DNA from: DATKLX01 sp035542155
GTDB lineage: Bacteria; Chloroflexota; Anaerolineae; Anaerolineales; Anaerolineaceae
NCBI GenBank assembly: GCA_035542155.1
Contig: DATKLX010000245.1
Location: forward strand, 1-55,715
Direction: 5' to 3'
Length of the DNA stretch: 55,715 bases
Position 1 is the first letter of the stretch. Each line of letters opens with the position of its first letter. The notes under the pieces were generated by a model, which did no database searches, was not told the origin of the DNA, and saw only the letters and a program-made list of their open reading frames with translations. Below are positions 17,882 through 25,733 of the stretch, one piece after another. The position numbers were made by a program, and so were the translations under genes.

Positions 17882-20218
17882 ATGACGGGACGCCAGGATC
17901 TATTCCAACAAGCCATGAACCAGGGCCATTCCGCTGCCTGGGACCAGCTCTGGGACCGCGCGGCTGCATTCTACCGCCAGGCCCTGGAAGAATTTCCGGA
18001 CCACCCCAAGGCGCTCACCAGCCTGGGTCTGGCTCTGCTGGAATCCGAGCAGTACGAGGAAGCGCTCGTCTGTTACCAGCGCGCCTCGGTCGTTGTTCCA
18101 GAAGATCCCCTGCCTGTCGAAAAAGTCGCCCAGATTTGCGAGCGGTTGGGCCGCCTGAACGATGCCATCCAGGCCGCTTTGCGCGCCGCTGACCTGTACA
18201 TGAAGAAGAACGATATGGAGCGGGCGATCGAGAATTGGGTTCGGGTCACCCGGTTCAACCCGGATCACATCGGGGCCTACTCGAAAATGGGGGTTGTCTA
18301 TGAGCGATTGGGCCGCAAGCCAGAAGCGGTCAGCGCTTTTCTGGCGGTCGCCAGCCTGGTCCAGCGCAGCGGCGATGGTGTGAAAGCTGCTCAGGCCGCG
18401 GCGCACGCATTGCAGATCCAGCCCGACAGCCCAGAAGCCCAGCAGGCGATGACTGCTCTCAAAAACAATCAGATGCTGCCCAGGCCCCCCCGCCCGCGCG
18501 GCGGAACGGGACCGATGCGAATGGCCCAGGTCCGCCAACTGGAAAGCGGTGGACAGCCAGCGGGATTGCCAGCCGGCAAGGAAAGCGATCTGGATCCGAT
18601 CCAGGAAGCGCGTCAGAAGGCTCTGATCAAGCTGGCAGGGGTTCTTTTCGAGCAGGGGGAGGAGAGCCAGGAAGGGCAGATCCCGCGCCGCGGGCTGGGC
18701 AATATCACCCGCGGCACCGGCGGGATGTCGTTCGAGAACGCAGAGCGAACCCGAATCATGCTTCATCTGGGCCAGGCAATCGACACCCAGACCCAGGGGC
18801 AGGATCGGCAGGCGGCTGAAGAGCTGGAGCACGCGATCGAAGCCGGATTGAACGATCCCGCGGCCTACTTCGACCTGGGGATGCTGCGCGCCGCTCAAGA
18901 TAAGCGGGAAGATGCCCTGCGCAATCTCCAGCTTGGCCTGTCGCATCCCAATTTCGCTCTCGCCGCTCACCTGCTCATCGGGCAGATCTTGCGCAAACAG
19001 GGTCGCGTCCTCGAGGCGGCGGTGCAGTACCTGGAGGCGCTCAAGGTCGCCGATGCCGAGACTGTCCCCGCCGAACAGGCCGACGAGCTGCGCCAGTTGT
19101 ACGAGCCGTTGATCGAGACCCAGACCCGCGAGGCCGACGAGAAGAAAGCGGCTGAGTTGTGCGACAACATTTCCACCCAAATCCTGCGCTCTGGCTGGCG
19201 CGCGTACCTGATCCGCGCCCGCCAGCAGCTCCCTAACCAGACGGCTGGAGGGCCGCCCCTGCCCCTGGCGGAAATGCTCCTCCAGGCCAGCAGTAGCCAG
19301 GTCATCGAGGCCATCGCCGCGGTACGCCAGTTGTCGAACCAGGGCTTGCTGCGCACGGCAGTCGAAGAGGCCTACCACGCTTTGCAGTACGCGCCGACCT
19401 ATCTTCCGCTCCACGTCCAGATCGGCGAACTACTGCTCAAAGCCGACCGGGTTCAGGATGCGATCGATAAATTCACTGTGGTTTCGCAGGTCTACAATTC
19501 ACGGGGCGAGGTGAACCAGGCGGCCAACCTCCTCCACCGGGTGATCCAGCTTGCTCCCATGGACCTGGCCGCCCGCGGACGGCTGATCGATCTGCTGGTC
19601 TCGCGTGGACAGGTAGACGAGGCCATCCGCGAATACATGGAGCTGGCCGACCTGTACTACCGCCTGGCTGAACTGGATATGGCCCGCAAGACGTACATGA
19701 CCGCGATGCGCCTCTCCCAGCAATCCACCTCGATCCGCGCCTGGAGCGTCCAGCTCCTGTATAAGATGGGCGACATCGACCTGCAGCGGCTGGATCTGCG
19801 CCAGGCTTTGCGCGTGTTCGAGCAGATCCGCACCCTGCAGCCTGAGGATGATAAAGCCCGCGCCTTCCTGATCGACCTGAATTTCCGCCTGGACCAGGCC
19901 GCGGCGGCCATCAGCGAGTTGGAAAGCTACCTGACCTACCTGGACAGCACAGGCCACCGCGAGCAGAGCATTGCGTTCCTCGAAGGGCTGATCCAGGAGC
20001 GGCCAGACCGCGTGGAACTGCACAGGCGCCTGGCGGATCTCTACCGCCTGGTCGGTCGGAACAGGGATGCCGTTGGCGAGCTGGACCGGGTCGGCGACCT
20101 GCTCCTCGGGGCTGGCGATCGCGCCGGGGCGGTCAAGGTGATTCAGACCATCCTGACCCTGAATCCGCCCAACATCGGGGAATACCAGAAGCTCCTGTCC
20201 CAGCTCACCGGCCGGTAG
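17882..20218 (+). CDS. Large tetratricopeptide-repeat protein (778 aa)
   Basis: Repeats of the 34-residue TPR type fill most of the protein. Clear examples are near the N-terminus (AAAFYRQALEEFPDHPKALT, then EEALVCYQRASVVVPEDPL), in the middle (DALRNLQLGLSHPNF) and near the C-terminus (AGAVKVIQTILTLNPPN). A Pro/Arg-rich, repeat-free stretch lies at about 200-270. No signal peptide or membrane segment, so probably a cytoplasmic scaffold. It starts 21 nt after polA and is probably cotranscribed, but that does not show a replication role. The ATG at 17882 is preferred to a TTG at 17861. Confidence 0.85.
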   Translation: MTGRQDLFQQAMNQGHSAAWDQLWDRAAAFYRQALEEFPDHPKALTSLGLALLESEQYEEALVCYQRASVVVPEDPLPVEKVAQICERLGRLNDAIQAALRAADLYMKKNDMERAIENWVRVTRFNPDHIGAYSKMGVVYERLGRKPEAVSAFLAVASLVQRSGDGVKAAQAAAHALQIQPDSPEAQQAMTALKNNQMLPRPPRPRGGTGPMRMAQVRQLESGGQPAGLPAGKESDLDPIQEARQKALIKLAGVLFEQGEESQEGQIPRRGLGNITRGTGGMSFENAERTRIMLHLGQAIDTQTQGQDRQAAEELEHAIEAGLNDPAAYFDLGMLRAAQDKREDALRNLQLGLSHPNFALAAHLLIGQILRKQGRVLEAAVQYLEALKVADAETVPAEQADELRQLYEPLIETQTREADEKKAAELCDNISTQILRSGWRAYLIRARQQLPNQTAGGPPLPLAEMLLQASSSQVIEAIAAVRQLSNQGLLRTAVEEAYHALQYAPTYLPLHVQIGELLLKADRVQDAIDKFTVVSQVYNSRGEVNQAANLLHRVIQLAPMDLAARGRLIDLLVSRGQVDEAIREYMELADLYYRLAELDMARKTYMTAMRLSQQSTSIRAWSVQLLYKMGDIDLQRLDLRQALRVFEQIRTLQPEDDKARAFLIDLNFRLDQAAAAISELESYLTYLDSTGHREQSIAFLEGLIQERPDRVELHRRLADLYRLVGRNRDAVGELDRVGDLLLGAGDRAGAVKVIQTILTLNPPNIGEYQKLLSQLTGR

Positions 20219-20223
20219 TCCAT

Positions 20224-20270
20224 ACGGAACAGACCCTGAGGGTTTCGAAAACCCTCAGGGTCTGTTCCGT
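20224..20270. terminator. Long palindromic hairpin between convergent genes
   Basis: A perfect 22-bp inverted repeat (20224-20245 with 20249-20270) with a 3-nt loop, built around GACCCTGAGGGTTT. It sits between the convergent TPR and secreted-protein genes and can end transcription from both sides, although no long T run follows. A 16-nt half copy (AGACCCTGAGGGTTTC) recurs at 21360-21375, so this is probably a dispersed palindromic element rather than a simple terminator. Confidence 0.7.
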
Positions 20271-20293
20271 AAAGGATCAATTTGTAATTCCCT

Positions 20294-21250
20294 TTACCAC
20301 CAGATGCGGAACCAGGAGCCGGCCTTCTGCTGCTGGGTACCCTTGACCACTTCCACGGCGACCTGGACGATCTGGTCGAATTCCAGATTGCCCACCGGGA
20401 AATCATGCATGCTGATGCCTGCGGCATTGGTCAATGGAAAGTGGAAGCGATCCTGGCCTCCGCCGGGGTAGCGCACGGTCACTGCTACATTGGCCTGGGC
20501 CACCGGGCGGAGATACTGGTCCTGGACGATCACGAAGAGAGTCTGGCTCGAAAGGGGGGCGATCACGGCTTTGGCGACGAATGCCCGCACTTTGAGCCCG
20601 TTCAGCAGCGGGTAAGCGTTGTTTACGCGGGGGGTAAGAAGATCCGAGTCATAACCACGCTGGTCGAAATAAGCCCGGCCCAGGTCCGCCAGGGTCACGC
20701 GGTGATTTGTGGGCAGCTCAGGGTGCCATTCGAACCGTGCGCGCTCGAAATACTGAACGTAGAGGTCATCCTGCTTTTCGATATTGGAGAGGGGATAACC
20801 AAAGCGTTCCAGGCCCCCATTGGCGTTGAAAAAGTCCAGGAAGGCATAACAGACGTAATGCCCCTGGTTATTCAAGGAATAAAAGCGGCAGGCGGGGGTA
20901 TCGGTGGGGAACTGAACTTCCGGCCCGGGCAGGTAGAGCAGAACGCCCAGCGGGCTGAGCTGGACGCGCTGGTTGTCATCCGCATCGATGTGTAGCTCAA
21001 ATCGCGCCCGCTGGAAAAATTGAACGGTGAGCCCGGAGAGAGGATCTTCGAACGCGTCTGTGATGGGAAATCCGAACAGGAGAAGCGGATCTTTTGCGCT
21101 ATCGTAATACCCCAGGAAATCTCCGGAAACGGTGTGGCCCGTCTCCTGGAAATACCGGCTGGTTTCATTCTGCGCGTGGGTGGGGCTTGGCCCCGCTATG
21201 AGCACCCCCAGAATCAGCATTGTTGTCAGCAGGCGATGAAGACAGCGCAT
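20294..21250 (-). CDS. Secreted protein with two copies of an aromatic repeat domain (318 aa)
   Basis: An N-terminal signal peptide (MRCLHRLLTTMLILGVLIAG, cleavage probably near THAQ) is followed by two related modules of about 75-80 residues. Module 1 runs from YFQETGHTVSG through LFGFPIT, VQFFQRARFELH and VQLSPLG. Module 2 runs from CYAFLDFFNANGG through RFGYPLS, VQYFERARFEWH and VTLADLG. The C-terminal 100 residues look like a beta-sandwich. The modules resemble repeats seen in exported Chloroflexota proteins, often near cell-wall functions; the function is not known. The ATG at 21250 lies 6 nt after a perfect -10 box. Confidence 0.7.
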   Translation of the reverse strand: MRCLHRLLTTMLILGVLIAGPSPTHAQNETSRYFQETGHTVSGDFLGYYDSAKDPLLLFGFPITDAFEDPLSGLTVQFFQRARFELHIDADDNQRVQLSPLGVLLYLPGPEVQFPTDTPACRFYSLNNQGHYVCYAFLDFFNANGGLERFGYPLSNIEKQDDLYVQYFERARFEWHPELPTNHRVTLADLGRAYFDQRGYDSDLLTPRVNNAYPLLNGLKVRAFVAKAVIAPLSSQTLFVIVQDQYLRPVAQANVAVTVRYPGGGQDRFHFPLTNAAGISMHDFPVGNLEFDQIVQVAVEVVKGTQQQKAGSWFRIWW

Positions 21251-21256
21251 AACCGT

Positions 21257-21285
21257 ATTATAACCACTTCTTTTCCACAATTCAA
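21257..21285 (-). promoter_or_regulatory. Promoter of the secreted-protein gene, with a DnaA-box-like spacer
   Basis: On the minus strand, TTGAAT (21285-21280), a 17-bp spacer and a perfect TATAAT (21262-21257) precede the ATG by 6 nt, so the transcript should be leaderless. The plus strand of the spacer contains TTTTCCACA (21271-21279), one mismatch from the DnaA box TTATCCACA. The remainder of the gap 21286-21499 holds no gene; it carries the GACCCTGAGGGTTTC half repeat and a 7-bp inverted repeat (GATTCAT/ATGAATC, 21458-21483) just past the dnaA stop. Confidence 0.65.
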
Positions 21286-21499
21286 TAGGTTATGCGAAAT
21301 TGCCTGATTCTTTACGACAAAATTTACAAATTAATTGGACAATTGCTGTCCCCAAGACAAGACCCTGAGGGTTTCATTGCGCTTTTATCGAACGCAAGCA
21401 CAGCAATGGGATGGGCTCTTACCCTCACGAGAACACGAAAGTCCTACGGGCTTGTCTGATTCATCAAATTCGGTTTATGAATCGTCTGATTCGGCGAAT

Positions 21500-22852
21500 T
21501 TATACGGCCAGGCGGCTGCGGCCGTAGAGCTGTTCGCGGATCTGGATCAACTGGCGGCGCAAGCGGTCGTCGCGCTCGATCAGATCGGCTACCTTCTCAC
21601 AGGCGTAGATTACGGTGGTATGATCGCGCCCACCCAGGGCCTCGCCGATCTGAGGCAATGATACATTTGCCTCTTCGCGTAGCAAATACATGGCGATCTG
21701 GCGGGGCAGCGCGACCTCGCGGGTCCGGTCACGGCCGAGGAGCTGGTTGGGCTGAAGCCCAAACGCCTGCGCCACGGCCTGGACGATCTGTTGCGGGTCG
21801 ACCTGGCTGCGCTGCGGCAGCAGGTCCGCCAGGGCGCTGTTGACCAACTGCGGGGTCAGCGGCAGGCCGCTCAGGTCGGCGAAAGCCAGCACGCGGGTCA
21901 GAGAGCCTTCCAGCTCGCGGATGTTGGATTGTACCTGGCGGGCGATCGTTTCGAGGATCTCGTTGGGCACCTCGCGGCCGGCGCGCTCGGCCTTCGAGCG
22001 CAGGATGGCGATGCGCGTTTCCAAGTCCGGCGGCTGGATATCCGCGGTCAGGCCCCACTCGAAGCGCGATCGCAGCCGCTCTTCGAGGGTGACCATCGCC
22101 TTGGGTGGGCGGTCCGAGCTCATCACAATCTGCTTATCCTGGCCGTGCAGCGCGTTGAAGGTGTGGAAGAACTCCTCCTGGGTCGATTCCTTCCCGGCGA
22201 TGAACTGGATGTCGTCGATCAGGAGCACGTCGATGGTGCGGTAGCGGTCGCGAAAGTTGGATGTATTGTGGGTGCGGATGGAGTTGATCATCTCGTTCGT
22301 AAAATCTTCCGAAGACACGTACAGCACCTGTAAACCCCGGGAGTGGGCCGCGTTGCCGATGGCATGCAGAAGGTGGGTCTTGCCCAGCCCAACCCCCCCG
22401 TAGAGGAATAACGGGTTATACGCTTTGGCGGGGTTCTCGGCGACCGCCTGACAGGCAGCGTGGGCCAGCCGGTTGCTGGCACCAACCACGAACGTCTCAA
22501 ACGTATACCGTGGGTTAATGGAAAGATTGGCAGGCCGGCTGGCCACCGGATCGCCGGCCGGCTCTGCCTCATTCAGGTCCCCAGCCTCTTCAACGTACTC
22601 TACCTCGCGCTGGTGGACGACGAATTCAACCACCTCTGGCCGGTTCATCATCCCGGTCAGCATGCGCGAGACGGTGCTGGATAGGCGGCTGTCCAGCCAA
22701 TCGCGCGCGTAAGCGTTATTGACACCGATCACAAAACGTCCGTCCTGGTAATGAACCAGGTTCGCGTCCTTCACCCAGGTATCGAATGCAGCTTTGGACA
22801 TATCCATTTGCAGTTGCCCTAGGGCTGCCTGCCAGGCTTGTTCGGCGTTCAT
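21500..22852 (-). CDS. dnaA: Chromosomal replication initiator DnaA (450 aa)
   Basis: Domain I (1-80, MNAEQAWQAALGQLQ...) mediates self-interaction and helicase loading. A short acidic linker follows. The AAA+ domain III has Walker A (GGVGLGKTHLLHAIG) and Walker B (LLIDDIQFIAG), sensor 1 near QIVMSSDRPP and the arginine finger region RLRSRFEWG. Domain IV has the DnaA-box-binding helix-turn-helix ending in the signature GGRDHTTVIYACEKV. Full length. A GGAGAGG site precedes the ATG. dnaN is not adjacent, unlike the common dnaA-dnaN order. The AT-rich 480-bp gap upstream is the obvious place to look for the origin. Confidence 0.97.
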   Translation of the reverse strand: MNAEQAWQAALGQLQMDMSKAAFDTWVKDANLVHYQDGRFVIGVNNAYARDWLDSRLSSTVSRMLTGMMNRPEVVEFVVHQREVEYVEEAGDLNEAEPAGDPVASRPANLSINPRYTFETFVVGASNRLAHAACQAVAENPAKAYNPLFLYGGVGLGKTHLLHAIGNAAHSRGLQVLYVSSEDFTNEMINSIRTHNTSNFRDRYRTIDVLLIDDIQFIAGKESTQEEFFHTFNALHGQDKQIVMSSDRPPKAMVTLEERLRSRFEWGLTADIQPPDLETRIAILRSKAERAGREVPNEILETIARQVQSNIRELEGSLTRVLAFADLSGLPLTPQLVNSALADLLPQRSQVDPQQIVQAVAQAFGLQPNQLLGRDRTREVALPRQIAMYLLREEANVSLPQIGEALGGRDHTTVIYACEKVADLIERDDRLRRQLIQIREQLYGRSRLAV

Positions 22853-23332
22853 AGAAACCTCTCCTCCCAGGCGTTCAGGATCTACCTGCTCCGACAGGCG
22901 CAGGTCGAAATACCCTCTGATTTCAGTGGGTTACCATCGATTTTGTTCTTTTTTATACCGTTCCCCGGTATGGGAAATGAGAGTGAAGAAACTCTCGATG
23001 TGTCACCCCGTTGTTAGTGACGATTGAATTCTAGCAGAAAGGTGGGTGACAAACAAGCCATGTACCCTACGCTTAATTAAAAAAACCGGAATTTTTAAGA
23101 TTATTAATGTTAAAAAAAACGTTCAACCGCTCAATTTTACACAATTAATATCCAAATATATCTCCCCCAGTATTAGACCATTATCACCGATTCATCCCCC
23201 ATATATGGTGGTTAATCATATTGTATGGGCTTTTTTTCTATCCATGACCGAATCCATGATACCAAAAAATGGAATATTCCGCGAAAAGAATTTGAAATAA
23301 AGCGCCGAATCTGGAATCTTCGTGAATCTCCT
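22853..23332. other. AT-rich intergenic region upstream of dnaA, candidate oriC
   Basis: This 480-bp gap has no credible gene. From about 23070 to 23300 it is strikingly AT-rich against the GC-rich surroundings, with runs such as TTAATTAAAAAAA and TTATTAATGTTAAAAAAAA. One DnaA-box-like TTTTACACA lies at 23135-23143 (one mismatch to TTATNCACA). Only scattered weak matches are seen otherwise, so the origin assignment rests mainly on position and composition. A small inverted repeat (GAGTgaagaaACTC, about 22981-22994) lies nearer dnaA and may belong to its promoter region. Confidence 0.45.
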
Positions 23333-24661
23333 CTACGTCTTTTTCACAGAAGCGTCAGATTCACTTAACATCAATCTGGCAGCCCTGCGGCCGATCTCCA
23401 CGGCAAAGTTGGTGCCCCGGTCCCAGGGGTAGACCTGGCTCATGCTGGCAAAATACAATCTGGCGATGGGGGTCTGGATCGCCGGAATGTTCTGCGAATG
23501 GTTGACCAAAGGGATCGGCTGGGCGTACTGAGTGCGGAAAAGCCAGCTTTGCCTGACCCAATCGGGCTTGAAATCGGGGTTGAAGCGGACCAGGCCGGGC
23601 AGGAACTGCTCGAGGAGCTCTTCCTTGCTGCGCTGGAAATTCTCGTGGTCAGGGTTGAGGTAATCGCCGATATAGACGATGTGATTCCCCCCAAAATACT
23701 TCGGAGAAAGGAAATTGGTGTGTTCAACCAGGGAGAGGAATGGAAAACCGGCCGATTTGGGGATGTTGTACCAGTAATAGCCTTCGCGAGAGAGTTGTTC
23801 GCGCAGGACAAGGATCAGGACTACCGCCCCCATGCTCTTCAGATCCAGCAGGCCGCGCAGATAGCTCTGGGGGAGCCCGGGGGCCATGCGCGCCAGCAAT
23901 GCAGGCGAGGTGGTCGAAAGGCAGGCGTCGAAGTGTTGTGGACCGGTGAGCGCATCCACAAGAACGCCTCTACCAGGATCGGCCTCGATCAACCGGACCG
24001 GCGTCGAGAGGCAGATCTGGACGCCCATTTCCCGGAGGCGGCCGGCGAAACGGTCTGAAAAAGCCTGGAATCCGCCTTTAAACGTCCCCAGGCGAGTGGT
24101 GCGCGAGTGCAGGCGGGCCCAGAGCCAGGCCATGTTGACTACGCCCGCGTAACGCTCGCTGAATTTGCCCATCACCATCGGCTCCCACATGGCCTTGTAG
24201 ACGGTATCGCCGGCGTATTTGCGCATCCACTCCACCACCGTAGTCTGCTCCAGAGGCTTCCAGTTGTTGCTCAGGCGCAGGTACGCGCCGACCAGGCCAA
24301 AGCGGGCCACATCGACCAGTGAATAATGACGCAGCATGAAGATGGCGATGCTGGTCATCGAATCGAAGGGATAAAACTTGCCTTCGTGGTACATCACCGT
24401 GTAAGGGCGGGGGAAGATCACCTGGTCGCGCCAGCCCAACTCCTCGATCAGCCCGAGCATTTCCTTGTCCGAGGCGAACCAGTGGTGGTAGAAGCGCTCC
24501 ACGGACCAGTCCCAGCCCGGCTCCTTAAACCCGGCGGCCAGGCCGCCTACATAGTCCTCGGCCTCAAAAATGGTGACCGAGCGCCCGGCGCGGGCCAGGT
24601 CGTACGCCGCGGCCATCCCACCGATCCCGCCTCCAATCACGGCAATCTTTTCATTTTCCAT
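23333..24661 (-). CDS. NAD(P)/FAD-dependent oxidoreductase, amine-oxidase/UGM-like (442 aa)
   Basis: The N-terminus has a classic FAD dinucleotide-binding motif (IAVIGGGIGGMAAAYDLARAG, followed by EAEDYVGGLA). The C-terminus has the matching FAD-contact segment (LYFASMSQVYPWDRGTNFAVEIGRRAA). The body resembles flavin amine oxidases, protoporphyrinogen oxidases and UDP-galactopyranose mutase-like proteins found in polysaccharide and lipid clusters. The substrate cannot be told. It follows the flippase-like gene by 16 nt on the same strand, so the two are probably an operon and may act on the same membrane-linked lipid or glycan. Confidence 0.82.
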   Translation of the reverse strand: MENEKIAVIGGGIGGMAAAYDLARAGRSVTIFEAEDYVGGLAAGFKEPGWDWSVERFYHHWFASDKEMLGLIEELGWRDQVIFPRPYTVMYHEGKFYPFDSMTSIAIFMLRHYSLVDVARFGLVGAYLRLSNNWKPLEQTTVVEWMRKYAGDTVYKAMWEPMVMGKFSERYAGVVNMAWLWARLHSRTTRLGTFKGGFQAFSDRFAGRLREMGVQICLSTPVRLIEADPGRGVLVDALTGPQHFDACLSTTSPALLARMAPGLPQSYLRGLLDLKSMGAVVLILVLREQLSREGYYWYNIPKSAGFPFLSLVEHTNFLSPKYFGGNHIVYIGDYLNPDHENFQRSKEELLEQFLPGLVRFNPDFKPDWVRQSWLFRTQYAQPIPLVNHSQNIPAIQTPIARLYFASMSQVYPWDRGTNFAVEIGRRAARLMLSESDASVKKT

Positions 24662-24677
24662 GAAACACCCACCTGGA

Positions 24678-25694
24678 TTATGCGGCTTCCTGGGGTAGAT
24701 CGCTGGGGACCTCGCCCCACTGCAGCCCCTCCCGAGCGAAATAATACATGCCCAACAGAGTGATGGGCAGCCATAAGGCGGCGTGGAGCACGAGTGTGTA
24801 CGCCGTGGCCGCTTCTGGGGCCACTCCTGAGGCGCTCAAAATGGCGATCGCGGGGGCGTCGAAGGTGCCCACGTAGCCCGGCGCGGAGGGCAGCGTGGTG
24901 GCCAGGTTGGAGACCCCGTTGACCAGCATCAGCACGAAGAAGCTCACATGAATGCCGAACGCGTAGGTCACCAGCCAGTACTTGGCCGTCTCGAGCAGCC
25001 AGATCACGACCGAGGTAACGAAGATCATGAGGATATCCACGGGCGAACGGAGCGACTCGAGGCCACCCAGGAAGCGCAGGCTGACATCGAGGACTTTGGT
25101 CCGGAACCGGGCAGGGATCAGGCGGTCCGCCAGGCGGCGCACGACCTTTTCGGTGGTGAAGGGGAACATCGCGGCGAGCAGGAATACCACCAGCGCGCCG
25201 AGGAAAACCGCCGTCCCGACCACTGCCACTGTCTGAATGCTGACCCCGCCGAAAACGCCTGAATCGCCCTGCACCCTGGCCAGCCCGGAAAAATTGAGAA
25301 AGATGAAGGAGAGCATAACCACCCCATCGAAAATGCGCTCGACGATTACGGTGGCCAGGGAGGCCGAGACAGGCACGCCTTCATGGCGCTTGAGCACGTA
25401 GGCGCGCAGCACCTCACCGGCTCGCGCCGGGTAGATGTTGTTGCCCATATAGCCGATCGCAACGACCGGGAACATTTTATACGTGGGGATTTTTTTCAAC
25501 GGGCGGAGCATGAAATGCCAGCGCCAGGCGCGAACCCAAACCGCGATCATGTACACGGCGATGCCCGGGATTAGCCATAAATACTGCGCGCCGCTAAGCG
25601 CAATCCATACCTCCCCCAAGTGTTGTTTTCTGAGCGCCAGATAAAGGAAGACCACGCTGATCAGGACGCCCACCCAAAATTGCCATCGTTTCAT
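24678..25694 (-). CDS. Lysylphosphatidylglycerol synthase/UPF0104-type membrane protein (338 aa)
   Basis: Multi-pass membrane protein with about eight hydrophobic segments, starting MKRWQFWVGVLISVVFLYLAL. It keeps the family landmarks WVRAWRWHFML, NNIYPARAGEVLRAYVLKR and SLATVIVERIFDG, with LPSAPGYVGTFDAPAI near the C-terminus. These are typical of the LPG_synthase_TM family (flippase part of MprF and stand-alone relatives), which move or modify membrane lipids. No lysyltransferase domain is present. The start at 25694 is chosen because the hydrophobic N-terminus begins there and a TACAAT -10 box ends 7 nt upstream; the reading frame stays open further upstream only because it runs antisense to a GC-rich gene. 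Confidence 0.85.
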   Translation of the reverse strand: MKRWQFWVGVLISVVFLYLALRKQHLGEVWIALSGAQYLWLIPGIAVYMIAVWVRAWRWHFMLRPLKKIPTYKMFPVVAIGYMGNNIYPARAGEVLRAYVLKRHEGVPVSASLATVIVERIFDGVVMLSFIFLNFSGLARVQGDSGVFGGVSIQTVAVVGTAVFLGALVVFLLAAMFPFTTEKVVRRLADRLIPARFRTKVLDVSLRFLGGLESLRSPVDILMIFVTSVVIWLLETAKYWLVTYAFGIHVSFFVLMLVNGVSNLATTLPSAPGYVGTFDAPAIAILSASGVAPEAATAYTLVLHAALWLPITLLGMYYFAREGLQWGEVPSDLPQEAA

Positions 25695-25733
25695 TAGAAA
25701 AATTGTACCATGGAACCGGTTATAATTTGGGGC
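25695..25733. promoter_or_regulatory. 39-bp divergent promoter region with two leaderless starts
   Basis: The two divergent ATGs (25694 minus, 25734 plus) are only 39 bp apart. A minus-strand TACAAT (25707-25702) lies 7 nt from one ATG and a plus-strand TATAAT (25721-25726) lies 7 nt from the other. Neither gene has room for a Shine-Dalgarno sequence, apart from a weak GGGG before 25734. The two polymerase sites overlap, so the genes may compete for transcription. No clear -35 boxes are visible. Confidence 0.6.

Noticed and set aside
17900..19414. 504-codon minus-strand frame opposite the TPR gene
   Set aside because: Antisense shadow of a GC-rich coding region. It has no start site and no recognisable domain, while the plus strand encodes clear TPR units.
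23046..23300. 84-codon frame in the AT-rich gap upstream of dnaA
   Set aside because: Composition follows the AT-rich DNA. There is no ribosome binding site and no recognisable motif. The region is better read as non-coding.
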